From contig JAFVEZ010000054.1 in NCBI GenBank assembly GCA_017475745.1, positions 1 through 64,000 on the forward strand: a stretch of DNA of 64,000 nucleotides, given 5' to 3'. Source of the stretch: Selenomonadaceae bacterium (GTDB lineage: Bacteria; Bacillota; Negativicutes; Selenomonadales; Selenomonadaceae). Positions 24,994 to 34,770 of the stretch are shown one piece after another. Made by a program: the position numbers and the translations under genes. The notes under the pieces are model-generated. The model was not told the DNA's origin. It did not search any database and was given only the letters and a program-made list of their open reading frames with translations. Positions within the stretch are counted from its first letter, which is position 1. Every line of letters starts with the position of its first letter.

Positions 24994-26007
24994 ATGATTA
25001 TAGTAATGAAGCCGACAGCCACCAAGGATAATCTGGCAAATGTAGTCAAGAAGCTGGAGACACTAGGTCTGCGCGCTCACCTCTCCGAAGGCGAAGAAGT
25101 CACCATTGTTGGTGTCATAGGCGACAAAAAGACCATTGCCAATCTCGAAATGAACATGATGGACGGCGTTGAAAAGACAGTCCGCATCACTGAGAAGTAC
25201 AAGATGGTCAGTCGCAACTTCCATCCACAGAACACTATTATCAAAGTCGGTGATGTTGAAATTGGTGGCGATGAGTTAGTCGTCATGGCAGGTCCTTGCA
25301 GCGTTGAAAGTCTTGAGCAGATCAGAGAGACGGCTAAAGCGGTCAAGGATGCCGGTGCTAAGTTCCTTCGTGGCGGTGCATATAAGCCACGTACTTCGCC
25401 GTATGACTTCCAAGGCATGGGTGAAGAAGGTCTCAAGATTATGCGTCAAGCCGCCGACGAAAATGGCTTAAAAGTCATCACCGAAGTCGTCGATCGTGAA
25501 GATATACCAATGTTTGAAGAATACACGGACGTTATCCAGGTTGGTGCCCGCAATATGCAGAACTTCCAAATGCTCAAGGCACTTGGCAAGTCAAATAAGC
25601 CTGTCCTCTTGAAGCGTGGACTCTCTGCAACTATCAGTGAGTGGCTTAACGCTGCCGAATACATCATGAGCGGCGGCAATGAGCAGGTGATGTTCTGTGA
25701 GCGCGGTATAAGGACTTTCGAGACATTTACGCGCAACACCTTGGATCTTTCTGCGATTGCAGCGATTAAGGAACTCTCACACTTGCCGATTATAGCTGAC
25801 CCAAGCCATGGTACAGGTCGCTGGCAGATGGTTCAACCTATGGCGCGCGCTGCGGTTGCTGCCGGCTGTGACGGTCTCATCATTGAAGTTCACCCTAATC
25901 CTGAAGTTGCTCTCTCTGACGGCGATCAGTCTCTCAAGCCCAAAAACTTTGCCAAGTTAATGAAAGACCTTGACGCCATTGCCAAGATTATGGGCAGAAA
26001 GATTTAA
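24994..26007 (+). CDS. aroF: 3-deoxy-7-phosphoheptulonate (DAHP) synthase, copy 2
   Basis: This 337-residue type I-beta DAHP synthase has the same plan as the copy at 6240: an N-terminal ferredoxin-like domain (MIIVMKPTATKDNLA), then the barrel motifs MAGPCSVES, FLRGGAYKPRTSP, QVGARNMQNF, LLKRGLSAT, ERGIRTFE and DPSHGTGRW. GGAGGA precedes ATG 24994. It heads a cluster with deoC (20 nt away) and tyrA. Two paralogues with separate N-terminal domains suggest two differently inhibited isoenzymes; the grouping with tyrA hints that this one serves tyrosine (inference). Confidence 0.95.
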   Translation: MIIVMKPTATKDNLANVVKKLETLGLRAHLSEGEEVTIVGVIGDKKTIANLEMNMMDGVEKTVRITEKYKMVSRNFHPQNTIIKVGDVEIGGDELVVMAGPCSVESLEQIRETAKAVKDAGAKFLRGGAYKPRTSPYDFQGMGEEGLKIMRQAADENGLKVITEVVDREDIPMFEEYTDVIQVGARNMQNFQMLKALGKSNKPVLLKRGLSATISEWLNAAEYIMSGGNEQVMFCERGIRTFETFTRNTLDLSAIAAIKELSHLPIIADPSHGTGRWQMVQPMARAAVAAGCDGLIIEVHPNPEVALSDGDQSLKPKNFAKLMKDLDAIAKIMGRKI

Positions 26008-26026
26008 TTGATTGCAGGTGTTTGCT

Positions 26027-26737
26027 ATGAAGAGATTATCAAAGAAAGCTGCTGAGATGTCAACAGCCGAACTCGCCGCTTACATTGACCAATCTGTATT
26101 AAAACCGGAATTTACTGAAGAAGATATTCGCCGCTACATCAAAGAGGGCATTGACTTCGGTTGTGCCACGGTTTGTATTAATCCGTCTTCGTTACAAATT
26201 GCTTCCGAGATGACCACCGGTACAAAGACCGGTATCTGCGTTGTCTGCGACTTCCCGTTTGGAACATCGACAACTGCTTCAAAAGTACTTCAAGCTGAAG
26301 TATACTGCAGGAACTTCAAGATACAAGAACTCGATATAGTTGCCAACTTCGGCTGGATTCGTAGCGGCAAGTGGGACGAAGTTACGAAAGATATTGCCGC
26401 CGTCGTTGAAGTTTGCCACAAATATGGCACAGAAGTCAAAGTCATCTTTGAGACAGACGCTCTCAATGTTGATGAAGTCAAAAAAGCTTGTGAATGTGCC
26501 ATTGAGGCGAGAGCTGATTTCGTAAAGACAAGTACCGGCTTCTTGACAGGACACGAAGCTCACGGTGCAACGCCGGAGATTATCAAGGTCATGTTGGATA
26601 CTTGCGGAAATAGAATTAAAGTTAAGGGTAGCGGCTGTATTCGTACTCGTGAACATTTCCTGCAGCTCATTGATATGGGTATTGATCGAATGGGCATAGG
26701 GTATCGCTCTACGCCGGTCGTGTTGGGTGTAAAGTAG
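26027..26737 (+). CDS. deoC: Deoxyribose-phosphate aldolase (DeoC family)
   Basis: This is a 236-residue class I aldolase of the DeoC group, which splits 2-deoxyribose 5-phosphate into glyceraldehyde 3-phosphate and acetaldehyde. Seen are IDQSVLKPEFTEEDI, CDFPFGTSTTASKVLQAE, ELDIVANFG, the Schiff-base region FVKTSTGF, and the second conserved lysine in KVKGSGCIRT. GSGCIRT replaces the common ASGGIRT. The start is ATG 26027; the upstream TTG 26012 frame lacks a site. It lies between aroF and tyrA, not with nucleoside genes. Confidence 0.88.
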   Translation: MKRLSKKAAEMSTAELAAYIDQSVLKPEFTEEDIRRYIKEGIDFGCATVCINPSSLQIASEMTTGTKTGICVVCDFPFGTSTTASKVLQAEVYCRNFKIQELDIVANFGWIRSGKWDEVTKDIAAVVEVCHKYGTEVKVIFETDALNVDEVKKACECAIEARADFVKTSTGFLTGHEAHGATPEIIKVMLDTCGNRIKVKGSGCIRTREHFLQLIDMGIDRMGIGYRSTPVVLGVK

Positions 26738-26743
26738 AAGCAT

Positions 26744-27646
26744 ATGAATAAATCAAATATAAAGATCAGATTGGCTATCATTGGCGTCGGACTAATTGGC
26801 GGTTCGCTTGGGCTTTGTCTCAAGGACAAGCTCTGCGATAATATATATATAACCGGTCTCTGCAGGACTCAAAAGTCAATGGATTTGGCGATGGAACTTG
26901 GCGCCGTTGACTTCGCTTCGCCGGATATTGAAGCTGTCGTTAAAGATGCCGACATTGTCTTTCTCTCACCGCCGGTGCTGCAGATCGTTCCAATGGTCCA
27001 GAAGATTCTGCCTTACTTGAAGTCCGGAACGATCCTCACTGATGCCGGCAGCACTAAACAATATATCTGGGAACACCTGCAAGAGATACTTCCGCCGGAT
27101 ATATACTATATCGCAGGACACCCAATGACAGGACGTGAACTCAGCGGCGTTGCAGCAGCGAAGAAGGACCTCTTCAAAGGCAAGGCTTACGTCATTGTTG
27201 AAGATACCGGCGCACCAAAGGAAGCTCACGAGAAGTTGATGAGTATTCTTCGATTGACAGAAGCCAACTTCACGACTCTCGACATAGCCAAGCATGACAG
27301 GTGTGCTTCAATAATCAGTCATGTACCTCATGTTACTGCTGCGGCGCTTGTCACTTTGCTCAATCGTGCCGGTGGTGACCTTGAGTCTTGTATCAAACTT
27401 ATCGGTGGCGGATTTAAGGACACGACGCGCATTGCTTCCTCTAACGCCGATATGTGGGCTGATATCTGCATGACTAATGGCAAGGCGATTGCTGCCAATC
27501 TTCGCGATATGCAGGCTATTTTCGACGAAGTTATTGGCGCAATAGAAAGAGACGACCGTCAAGCAATCCACGATTACTTCGCCGCCTCTAAAACTCGACG
27601 CGATTCTATTCTTGAAGCAGTTGAGAAGAAGTTCGACCCGAACTAG
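26744..27646 (+). CDS. tyrA: Prephenate dehydrogenase
   Basis: This 300-residue enzyme makes 4-hydroxyphenylpyruvate from prephenate with NAD(P)+ on the way to tyrosine. The Rossmann motif IIGVGLIGGSLGLCLK opens the protein. LTDAGSTKQYI, the catalytic-site HPMTGRELSGV and the helical C-terminal dimer domain with IISHVPHVTAAAL and IGGGFKDTTRIA are all typical. No C-terminal ACT domain is present. It starts 6 nt after deoC, so the cluster is co-transcribed. Confidence 0.93.
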   Translation: MNKSNIKIRLAIIGVGLIGGSLGLCLKDKLCDNIYITGLCRTQKSMDLAMELGAVDFASPDIEAVVKDADIVFLSPPVLQIVPMVQKILPYLKSGTILTDAGSTKQYIWEHLQEILPPDIYYIAGHPMTGRELSGVAAAKKDLFKGKAYVIVEDTGAPKEAHEKLMSILRLTEANFTTLDIAKHDRCASIISHVPHVTAAALVTLLNRAGGDLESCIKLIGGGFKDTTRIASSNADMWADICMTNGKAIAANLRDMQAIFDEVIGAIERDDRQAIHDYFAASKTRRDSILEAVEKKFDPN

Positions 27647-27665
27647 TAGCAGATAGTAGTTCAGT

Positions 27666-27704
27666 AGATAGCGGTTAGCATTTACCTGCTCTCCGTTATC
27701 TATT
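27666..27704. terminator. Long imperfect hairpin between tyrA and the S23-like gene
   Basis: AGATAGCGG (27666-27674) pairs with CCGTTATCT (27693-27701), with an inner AGCA/TGCT pair around a 6-nt loop. The tail is TATTATTATT and not a pure T run, so it may be a weak terminator, or a repeat-type palindrome that belongs to the unit with the S23-like gene. Confidence 0.45.
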
Positions 27705-27712
27705 ATTATTCG

Positions 27713-28081
27713 CTAATATCTACTACCCGATATGCTCTTCATCAATGAAGTCAACATCTTACCTACTTCATCGCACAATTTCATAGCCTTTTCTATTTCT
27801 GATTCTTTCAAGTAGTTCTGTCGGACACAAATCATTAACTGTGTTTCGATTTCAGCATTTGAACCTCTCGCAACAGATAGAAAAAATAGGAATTGTTTAT
27901 CAGCAGCTCGTGCTTGACCTTCAGCGATATTTGACGGTATAGAGACAACAGCTCTTCTCATTTGGTCAGAAAGGGCATAGGCCTCTATCTTAGGCAATTT
28001 TGAAACCAATCTGTAAACTTCATCAACCAAGTCCATTGCTTTCTGCCATACTACTAAATCAGTGTAGCTCCGCATAATCAT
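27713..28081 (-). CDS. Four-helix-bundle protein (bS23 / 23S rRNA IVS protein family)
   Basis: This encodes 122 residues, all helical. The opening SYTDLVVWQKAMDLVDEVY, the middle LSDQMRRAVVSIPSNIAEGQ and the acidic C-terminal helices are the family signature. Members were first found inside intervening sequences of 23S rRNA genes; most are stand-alone, of unknown function, and often sit in variable intergenic places. No rRNA is near here. ATG 28081 or 28075 can serve as start; neither has a strong site. A 10-bp inverted repeat (AGCAGATAGT at 27648-27657; its complement at 28113-28122) flanks the gene. Confidence 0.8.
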   Translation of the reverse strand: MIMRSYTDLVVWQKAMDLVDEVYRLVSKLPKIEAYALSDQMRRAVVSIPSNIAEGQARAADKQFLFFLSVARGSNAEIETQLMICVRQNYLKESEIEKAMKLCDEVGKMLTSLMKSISGSRY

Positions 28082-28140
28082 ATCATTACCAGCTAACTGT
28101 TCTCTACGTTCCACTATCTGCTCTCTACTATTCGCTCAAC

Positions 28141-29046
28141 CTAGCAGGTATGACAGATGTCGTAGATACCTGCTTTTTTTAATGTGTTGACAACGGTTTC
28201 ACCAATGTGAGCAACAGTGTCCGCAACTTCAATACCTACGGCGTTGAGGGCCTTAATCTTGTCCTGGGCAGTACCCTTGCCGCCGCTGATTATTGCACCT
28301 GCATGACCCATGCGCTTACCCGGAGGCGCCTGACGACCGGCGATGAAGGCAGTAACCGGCTTATTCGGCATGTTTTCAGCAATCCACTTTGCTGCGTCTT
28401 CCTCTGCAGTGCCGCCAATCTCACCGATTATCAACAGTGCCTTGGTGTCGTCGTCGTCTTTGAAGAGTTTAAGGGCATCAATGAAGTCAGTACCCTTGAC
28501 AGGATCGCCGCCAATGCCGACGGAAGTAGTGATACCTATTCCTGCGTTCATGAGTTGGAAGGCCGCTTCATAAGTGAGAGTGCCAGAGCGAGAAATCAGT
28601 CCGACATGGCCCTTCTTTTGGACATTACCCGGAATGATACCGAGTTTACATTCACCTGTTGTCATGAGACCTGGACAGTTCGGCCCGATCAACTTGGTCT
28701 TCTTGCCTTCCATGTAGCGGCGGACCTTCACCATATCAAGTACAGGAATGTGTTCTGTAATGCAAACGACAACATCAAGACCGGCGTCCACACCTTCCAT
28801 GATGGAGTCGGCGGCGAATCTTGCAGGAACGTAAATGACAGAAGCAGTTGCACCTGTCGCCTCAACCGCATCTTTAACGGTATTGAAGACCGGAACACCC
28901 TCAACGTTCTGACCAGCCTTGCCCGGCGTGACGCCACCAACAATCTTGGTGCCATAAGCCAACATTTGCTTCGTATGGAAAGTTGCTTGCTTTCCGGTAA
29001 TGCCTTGAACAATGACTTTTGTATCTTTATTCACAAGTATGCTCAT
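28141..29046 (-). CDS. sucD: Succinate-CoA ligase, alpha subunit
   Basis: This 301-residue subunit forms succinyl-CoA or the reverse with ADP/GTP phosphorylation. The CoA-binding Rossmann part has [13 protein letters not shown] and PAKFAADSI-like [19 protein letters not shown] and the phosphohistidine loop [19 protein letters not shown] carry the active-site His. GAGGTG lies before the ATG. sucC is directly upstream (12-nt gap). In a fermenting Negativicute the pair would work in the succinate-propionate pathway (inference). Confidence 0.95.
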   Translation of the reverse strand: MSILVNKDTKVIVQGITGKQATFHTKQMLAYGTKIVGGVTPGKAGQNVEGVPVFNTVKDAVEATGATASVIYVPARFAADSIMEGVDAGLDVVVCITEHIPVLDMVKVRRYMEGKKTKLIGPNCPGLMTTGECKLGIIPGNVQKKGHVGLISRSGTLTYEAAFQLMNAGIGITTSVGIGGDPVKGTDFIDALKLFKDDDDTKALLIIGEIGGTAEEDAAKWIAENMPNKPVTAFIAGRQAPPGKRMGHAGAIISGGKGTAQDKIKALNAVGIEVADTVAHIGETVVNTLKKAGIYDICHTC

Positions 29047-29058
29047 ATCTATATCACC

Positions 29059-30255
29059 TCATGCCTTTGCTTCTGCTTCTTTAACAAGACGGACTATCTC
29101 CTTGGCGCCGTCTTCCATTGTCGGAGCCATGATGACGTTTTTGATTGGTGAATCTTTGAGAATTTTGCGGCCTTCTTCGACATTTGTACCTTCAAGACGG
29201 ACTACAACCGGCACAGGAATAGACTTGCCGTCTTCAGAGATAATCTTTGCCGCTTCAATGATACCATTTGCAATAGCGTCGCAACGGTTGATACCGCCGA
29301 AGATATTGACGAAGATACCCTTAGACTGTCCGCCGTCAAGCATAATTTGGAAGGCTTCAGCAATCTTCTCTGGTGAGGAATCACCGCCGACATCAAGGAA
29401 GTTGGCAGGCTCGCCGCCGTAGTGCTTGAGTATATCGACAGTCGCCATTGCAAGACCGGCACCATTGACCATACATGCCACATCGCCGCCGAGGTTGACA
29501 TAATTCAATCCTGCATTTGAAGCGCGAAGCTCTTTGGGATCCTCTTCAGTTTCATCGCGGAGAGCTTCGACATCAGGGTGACGGAAGAGCGCACTATCGT
29601 CGAAGTTAAGCTTGGCATCAAGGGCGATAACGTCATCATCTTCAGTGACAACGAGCGGGTTGATCTCAGCCAGTGAGCAGTCCTTACCGACAAAGGCATT
29701 GTAAAGGCAACCCATAAGTTTGGTGACTTTGCGAATCGCAGGCGCAGGAAAACCCATTGCATAGGCCATTCTGGAAGCCTGGAATGGTGCAAGCCCAATA
29801 ACAGGATCAATGTACTCTTTGACGATCTTATCAGGCATCTCGGCAGCAACCTTCTCTATCTCCATGCCACCCTCAGAGGAACCCATCATTACAACGCGGG
29901 CAGTCTGTCTGTCAATAACGAAGCTGAGATAATATTCCTTCTTGATGTTGGAGCCTTCCTCAATGAGTAAGCGATTTACTTTCTTACCTTCTGGACCCGT
30001 CTGATGAGTGACGAGAACCTTGCCGAGAAGCTCCGCGGCATATTGCTTGACCTCATCAATGGACTTTGCAAGTTTGACACCACCAGCCTTACCGCGGCCG
30101 CCGGCGTGAATCTGAGCCTTGACGACAATTACCTTGCTGCCAAGCTCCTCAGCGTTTTTGACAGCTTCTTCAACAGTGAAGGCAGGCTTCCCATTAGGCA
30201 CAGCGACTCCATAACTCTTGAGAATCGCTTTACTTTGATACTCATGAATATTCAA
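29059..30255 (-). CDS. sucC: Succinate-CoA ligase, beta subunit
   Basis: This 398-residue ATP-grasp subunit starts [17 protein letters not shown]. It has [18 protein letters not shown] (nucleotide loop), [19 protein letters not shown] (metal site) and the C-terminal ligase part with [18 protein letters not shown]. The start is TTG 30255, with GAGGGA upstream; no ATG is available. It forms an operon with sucD behind a strong promoter. Confidence 0.95.
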   Translation of the reverse strand: MNIHEYQSKAILKSYGVAVPNGKPAFTVEEAVKNAEELGSKVIVVKAQIHAGGRGKAGGVKLAKSIDEVKQYAAELLGKVLVTHQTGPEGKKVNRLLIEEGSNIKKEYYLSFVIDRQTARVVMMGSSEGGMEIEKVAAEMPDKIVKEYIDPVIGLAPFQASRMAYAMGFPAPAIRKVTKLMGCLYNAFVGKDCSLAEINPLVVTEDDDVIALDAKLNFDDSALFRHPDVEALRDETEEDPKELRASNAGLNYVNLGGDVACMVNGAGLAMATVDILKHYGGEPANFLDVGGDSSPEKIAEAFQIMLDGGQSKGIFVNIFGGINRCDAIANGIIEAAKIISEDGKSIPVPVVVRLEGTNVEEGRKILKDSPIKNVIMAPTMEDGAKEIVRLVKEAEAKA

Positions 30256-30340
30256 AAAGATCCCTCATAAAATAATGACCTGGAGTTTTAGTCAACTCAA
30301 ATTAAACATTGATATGACAAGAACGATAGATTATAAATTT

Positions 30341-30369
30341 ATTGTATTATCGAAAATGTCCAATGTCAA
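30341..30369 (-). promoter_or_regulatory. sucCD promoter
   Basis: On the minus strand, a perfect TTGACA (30369-30364) and TACAAT (30346-30341) are 17 bp apart, about 86 bp upstream of sucC. Confidence 0.65.
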
Positions 30370-30411
30370 GGACAAAAGTCAAGTTTTCGACAAAATGTAT
30401 AAATTTGTTGG

Positions 30412-30454
30412 CTGTAAAATGAAAATCCGTCCTGCTGAGTGAGCAAGACGGATT
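30412..30454 (-). terminator. Intrinsic terminator after the RTX-lectin gene
   Basis: AATCCGTC (30424-30431) and GACGGATT (30447-30454) pair perfectly, and an inner TGCT/AGCA extends the stem. On the minus strand a T-rich stretch (TTTTCATTTTAC) follows, 37 nt past the stop codon. Confidence 0.75.
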
Positions 30455-30490
30455 AAATGTATATTTACGTCACTTTGGGAAAACCATAGC

Positions 30491-33400
30491 TTACTTCAAA
30501 GTACTCTGTTTAACGTTCTGTGTGAGATTGAGGATCGAGTTGGTAGTCTTGGCAAGGTTGCTTGTAAGCTCTGTTGAAGAGACATTACCAACGCTGTAAC
30601 TATTGTCTGTGGTTTGCATAATGGAATCAAGCTGAGTGCTATCAATATAGTCATCATCTTCCAGGAACCAGCGTTCATCATAGTTGCTGACCTTGGTAAT
30701 GTTGAGTTTTTTACCATTAGCGTTTTTGAGAGTGATGCTGCCTGAGCCGACATTTACAATGACATCATTGCCGCTCGTAACGGTTGAATAGGAACCGGTG
30801 ATTCGTAGCTTATCATCGTTGGCATTGTAGTCAGTGATCACGTCATTGCCGTCACCATTAGCATAGACGAACACATCATCACCATCATTTCCAGTTAAAG
30901 TATCGTTGCCTTTGCCGCCTATTAAGGTATCATTACCGCCAGCACCTTTCAGGGAATCGTTACCATCGCCGCCGTCCAAGGAATCTGAAGTATAGTTGCC
31001 AAAGAGTTTGTCATTCCCCGTGCCACCTGAAAGGTAACCGCTGCCGTAGACACTATCATCGCCAGCATCGCCGAAAAGTCTATTATTACCGCTTTCGCCT
31101 GAGATGTAATCATTACCTGCACCACCACGAATAGTATCCGGATTGTCACCACCAAAGAGCGAGTCATCGCCTGCGTTGCCGAGAATAGAGTCACTGCCAC
31201 TCTCGCCATAGATAGTATCAGAACCGCTTCCACCAATTATAGTGTTGTTAAGGCTATTGGCAACAATACGGACACCAGTAGTGCGCTTGGAAGCGTCAAC
31301 GGTCTTGGTATTCCAAGGTGCTGTTATACTTGATCTGCTTGAATTGGTGACATTGAGGGTATCCGGACCGCCAATAACGGTAGTATTACCATTGGCACCA
31401 ACTACGGACACATGCAGATCCTTGATATTCTTGACAGTAATCTTACCTGTACCAACCGTCAAGATAACATCGTCACCGCTGACTGAAGTACTCATCGAAG
31501 AAACACCGAGACGAATGAGGTCACTGTAAGCGGTGTAGTCGGTGATAACGTCATTGCCTTCGTTAGCTTCAAAGTAGAAAACGTCCATACCGCCGCCGCC
31601 GGAGAGAGTATCATTACCCTTGCCACCGTTGAGGGTATCCTTACCACTACTACCATAGAGTTTATCGTCGCCGTCACCGCCGAAGAGTGAATCGTCGCTT
31701 CTGCTGCCGTAGATGGTGTCATTGCCAGCATCGCCGTAGAGTTTATCTTTAGCATAGCTGTCGCCGCCATAAATGTAATCATTCCCTGCACCGCCGCGAA
31801 TGGTGTCCTCATTAACATCACCGTAGAGCCTGTCATCACCATCACCGCCAAGGATAGAGTTATTACCCCTGCCGCCGTAGATAGTATCGTTGCCGGCTTC
31901 ACCGAATATCTTGTCATCACCACCGCCGCTGAGGATAGAATCATTGCCCGCACCGCCGTAGATGGTACTGCTGCCGCTGCCACCTCTGATGGTGTTGTCA
32001 AGAGCGTTGCCCGTAATCTGAACAGCAGTTGTGCGAGAAGAAGCATTGATGGTCTTGATAGCCGATCCAACAGTCACAGGTGATTTATCTGAATTGGTTA
32101 CTGTGAGAGTAGTCGTTGAAGATGTACCGCCAATGACGGTAGTCTTAGAGTCAGAACCAACCACGGAAACCTTTTGAGATTTGGCATTGTTGATAGTCAC
32201 CTTACCAGTTCCGACCGTCAAGATGACATTGTTGCCACTCGTTGAGGTGCTAATTGAGGAAGTGCCGAGACGAATGAGATCACCTTGAGTTGCAGAGTAG
32301 TCAGTGATAACATCATTGCCCTCGCTGGAAGCGAAGAAGAATACATCTTTACCCGCTCCGCCTGTCAAAGTATCGTTGCCTTTACCGCCGTTAAGAGTAT
32401 CAGCACCTCCACCACCACTGAGAGAGTCAGCACCGCTGCCGCCAACAATAGAGTTAGCAAGCGAGTTTCCAGCAATCTTGATAGCAGCCGTTCTAGTTGA
32501 GGCATTGATGTTCTTGATACTTGAGTCTGCTGTATAAGATGCGCTGTTAGAATTTGTAAGAGTCACTGAACTTGAGCTACCTGGGCTACCAGTGATTGTA
32601 TCCCATTCGCAAATAAATCCAAATGAACTCGTGCCGTAAATTGAGGCGGGCCATGCACCTTCTGCACAATCCGCTGCCAAGTCATTCCAGTCGCCAAATT
32701 TAGCCGCAGGATTTTTCGGATCGGGATTTTTGAATATCATCAGTTTGTCTTCGCCTTCTTCGCCATTATTAGGTTCACCTATAGCCCAATTAGTATAGCC
32801 GAATATTTCATTTGTCACCCAATGCCAATTACTGGAGCTGTCTTTATAGCCACCGAGCCAATAACTGCTCTTACTGCCGTTTCTAATCATACTTTCAACA
32901 AAACTTTGTTCAGCTGAAGTGTTGACCGCAACCAAATGACCGCCAAGATTTTCACAATAAGTTTTAGCCTCGTCCCAAGTTTTGCCAAGTGTATAAAGTT
33001 TATAAGAATGCCCATTATAAGTAACCGCACCGCTTGCAACACTTACTTTACTTGAGACATTACCTGCGATATTGAGCGTTTTGCCTTTTGCATTTTTAAG
33101 CGTAATGGAACCGTTGTCGACTTTTACGATAACATCGTTACCGCTGGTTTGAGTTGAATATATGCCATCGGTGATTTCAATGGTGTCATTGTTGCCGTAG
33201 TTGGTTATGACATCGCTACCATCGCCGTTTGCATATTGGAAAACATTCTTACCGCTGCCACCAGTTAAAGTATCATTGCCCTTACCGCCAACTAAGGTAT
33301 TATTGCCTTTTCCGCCTTTAATTGAGTTTGCGAGTGAATTTCCCGTAATTTTAACTGCAGTTGTACGATTTGAAGCATTGATATTTTTAACACCGGAATC

Positions 33401-34711
33401 GACAGTTATAGGCGATTTATAAGAATTTGTTATATTAAGCGTTGACGTTGTTGTTGTAGTGGAAGAACCGCTATAAGTACCTTTGATATTTAACTTGATA
33501 CCTTTTGTGTTTTTAAGTTTGACTGAACCTGTACCAACATTGATAATCACATCATCGCCGCTGATTTGTGTTGTGTAGTTGCCGCTGGTAATGTGAATTG
33601 TATCCATTGAAGTATATCCATAAACAACATCATTGCCGTCGCCGTTTGCGTATTGCACGACATTCATTGAAGATTTACTGCTTATAGCGATAGTATCATT
33701 GCCCTTGCCGCCTTTAATGGTGCCTTTAGAAATATTGATAGCACCCTCCGACGTATCGAGAATAGTAGCAGCAATATCGAGACTTTCCTTCTCTTCGGTG
33801 TAAGTATCGTGATAAATAATTTCTGGTCCCCAATGACCGGATATTATGACATCATTATCCGCGCCGCCGTTGGTGAGAATCTTGTCCTTGTTACTGTAGA
33901 TAGTATCTTTGCCGCTGCCGCCGTTGATAGTAGTGTAAGAACTACTACTCATAAGGATGTCGTTGCCATCTTCTCCGTTGATTACAACATTGCTTTGAAT
34001 CCAGTAATCGTTCGCGGCGAAGTCATTGCCTGCACCAAGATTGATGATAGTGTTTTGACTAAAATTCCACACATTATCGTTGCCATCACCGGTATTAATG
34101 GTAGAATTATCGGCACTATGAGTTTCGATGCTGTCGCGTCCTGAACCGGTATTAACAAGAATGTTCTCAATGCTTCCAACAACACTGTCATTCATCCAGC
34201 GTTCGGAGATAACTACATAGTTATTTCCATTGCCAGCGTTGATGGTAGAGTTACTAGCGGAAGAGAAAATCTCATCATCTCCCGAACCGGCATTAATGGT
34301 AAAGTTATGACCGCCGCTCCAAGCATTAATTATATTATTACCTTCGCCGCCGTCGAGATAGTTATTAGTAAGAAGGCTATCGTTTTCCTCTGCACACCAG
34401 AAATTCACGGTATCGTTACCAGCGCCGCCATAAGCCTTTATATGACCGCCACTGAAATCAAGCGAGTCATCGCCAGCACCACCATTGATTGTAACATATG
34501 AGTCGGTATTCCAGATCTCATCTTTGCCATCGCCCGCATTGATTACAACATAACTGTTATCGTAGGTATGAGAATACTCAAAACCATTGCGAATTGTGTC
34601 GTTGCCGCCATTGGCATTGATAGTGACGTTATCGCCCTTATTCCAGATACTATCAGCGTTGGCTGTGCCACTAATGATGGTATTATTTTTAGAATTGTTA
34701 ATGGTTGACAA
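30491..34711 (-). CDS. Large RTX (hemolysin-type calcium-binding) repeat protein with a C-type lectin domain
   Basis: This encodes 1406 residues with no N-terminal signal peptide, as expected for type I secretion. Most of the protein is made of GGXGXDXXX-type nonapeptides that bind Ca2+ in beta-rolls; they are densest at about 470-490, 760-790, 900-1030 and 1160-1290. A C-type lectin domain sits at about 560-705, with WLGGYKDSS, the EPN carbohydrate motif in AIGEPNNGEEGE and WNDLAADCA. Two linker modules recur: NINASNRTTAVKITGNS-like and YANGDGSDVITNYGNNDTIE-like. The C-terminal 60 residues are repeat-free and polar. TTG 34711 is 9 nt from AAGGAG; the ATG at 34720 abuts that site. No secretion genes are near. 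It is probably a surface or secreted adhesin, driven by a promoter with a G10 tract. Confidence 0.88.
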   Translation of the reverse strand: MSTINNSKNNTIISGTANADSIWNKGDNVTINANGGNDTIRNGFEYSHTYDNSYVVINAGDGKDEIWNTDSYVTINGGAGDDSLDFSGGHIKAYGGAGNDTVNFWCAEENDSLLTNNYLDGGEGNNIINAWSGGHNFTINAGSGDDEIFSSASNSTINAGNGNNYVVISERWMNDSVVGSIENILVNTGSGRDSIETHSADNSTINTGDGNDNVWNFSQNTIINLGAGNDFAANDYWIQSNVVINGEDGNDILMSSSSYTTINGGSGKDTIYSNKDKILTNGGADNDVIISGHWGPEIIYHDTYTEEKESLDIAATILDTSEGAINISKGTIKGGKGNDTIAISSKSSMNVVQYANGDGNDVVYGYTSMDTIHITSGNYTTQISGDDVIINVGTGSVKLKNTKGIKLNIKGTYSGSSTTTTTSTLNITNSYKSPITVDSGVKNINASNRTTAVKITGNSLANSIKGGKGNNTLVGGKGNDTLTGGSGKNVFQYANGDGSDVITNYGNNDTIEITDGIYSTQTSGNDVIVKVDNGSITLKNAKGKTLNIAGNVSSKVSVASGAVTYNGHSYKLYTLGKTWDEAKTYCENLGGHLVAVNTSAEQSFVESMIRNGSKSSYWLGGYKDSSSNWHWVTNEIFGYTNWAIGEPNNGEEGEDKLMIFKNPDPKNPAAKFGDWNDLAADCAEGAWPASIYGTSSFGFICEWDTITGSPGSSSSVTLTNSNSASYTADSSIKNINASTRTAAIKIAGNSLANSIVGGSGADSLSGGGGADTLNGGKGNDTLTGGAGKDVFFFASSEGNDVITDYSATQGDLIRLGTSSISTSTSGNNVILTVGTGKVTINNAKSQKVSVVGSDSKTTVIGGTSSTTTLTVTNSDKSPVTVGSAIKTINASSRTTAVQITGNALDNTIRGGSGSSTIYGGAGNDSILSGGGDDKIFGEAGNDTIYGGRGNNSILGGDGDDRLYGDVNEDTIRGGAGNDYIYGGDSYAKDKLYGDAGNDTIYGSRSDDSLFGGDGDDKLYGSSGKDTLNGGKGNDTLSGGGGMDVFYFEANEGNDVITDYTAYSDLIRLGVSSMSTSVSGDDVILTVGTGKITVKNIKDLHVSVVGANGNTTVIGGPDTLNVTNSSRSSITAPWNTKTVDASKRTTGVRIVANSLNNTIIGGSGSDTIYGESGSDSILGNAGDDSLFGGDNPDTIRGGAGNDYISGESGNNRLFGDAGDDSVYGSGYLSGGTGNDKLFGNYTSDSLDGGDGNDSLKGAGGNDTLIGGKGNDTLTGNDGDDVFVYANGDGNDVITDYNANDDKLRITGSYSTVTSGNDVIVNVGSGSITLKNANGKKLNITKVSNYDERWFLEDDDYIDSTQLDSIMQTTDNSYSVGNVSSTELTSNLAKTTNSILNLTQNVKQSTLK

Positions 34712-34770
34712 AAATATCATCTCCTTAAAATTAGAAGCTTGTGTAAACCAGGAAAAAATTCTTAAACCTT

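Noticed and set aside
28207..29151. A 314-codon open frame on the plus strand opposite sucD
   Set aside because: It is the antisense shadow of a well conserved gene. It has no family motif or ribosome site.
31000..32000. Regular repeats in the RTX gene that could look like a CRISPR array
   Set aside because: The repeats are in phase with codons, are 27-base degenerate units without unique spacers, and encode calcium-binding nonapeptides.
30949..32537. Open frames of about 70-190 residues in other frames of the RTX gene, on both strands
   Set aside because: They arise from the periodic GGXGXD codon repeats. They have no ribosome binding sites and biased composition.
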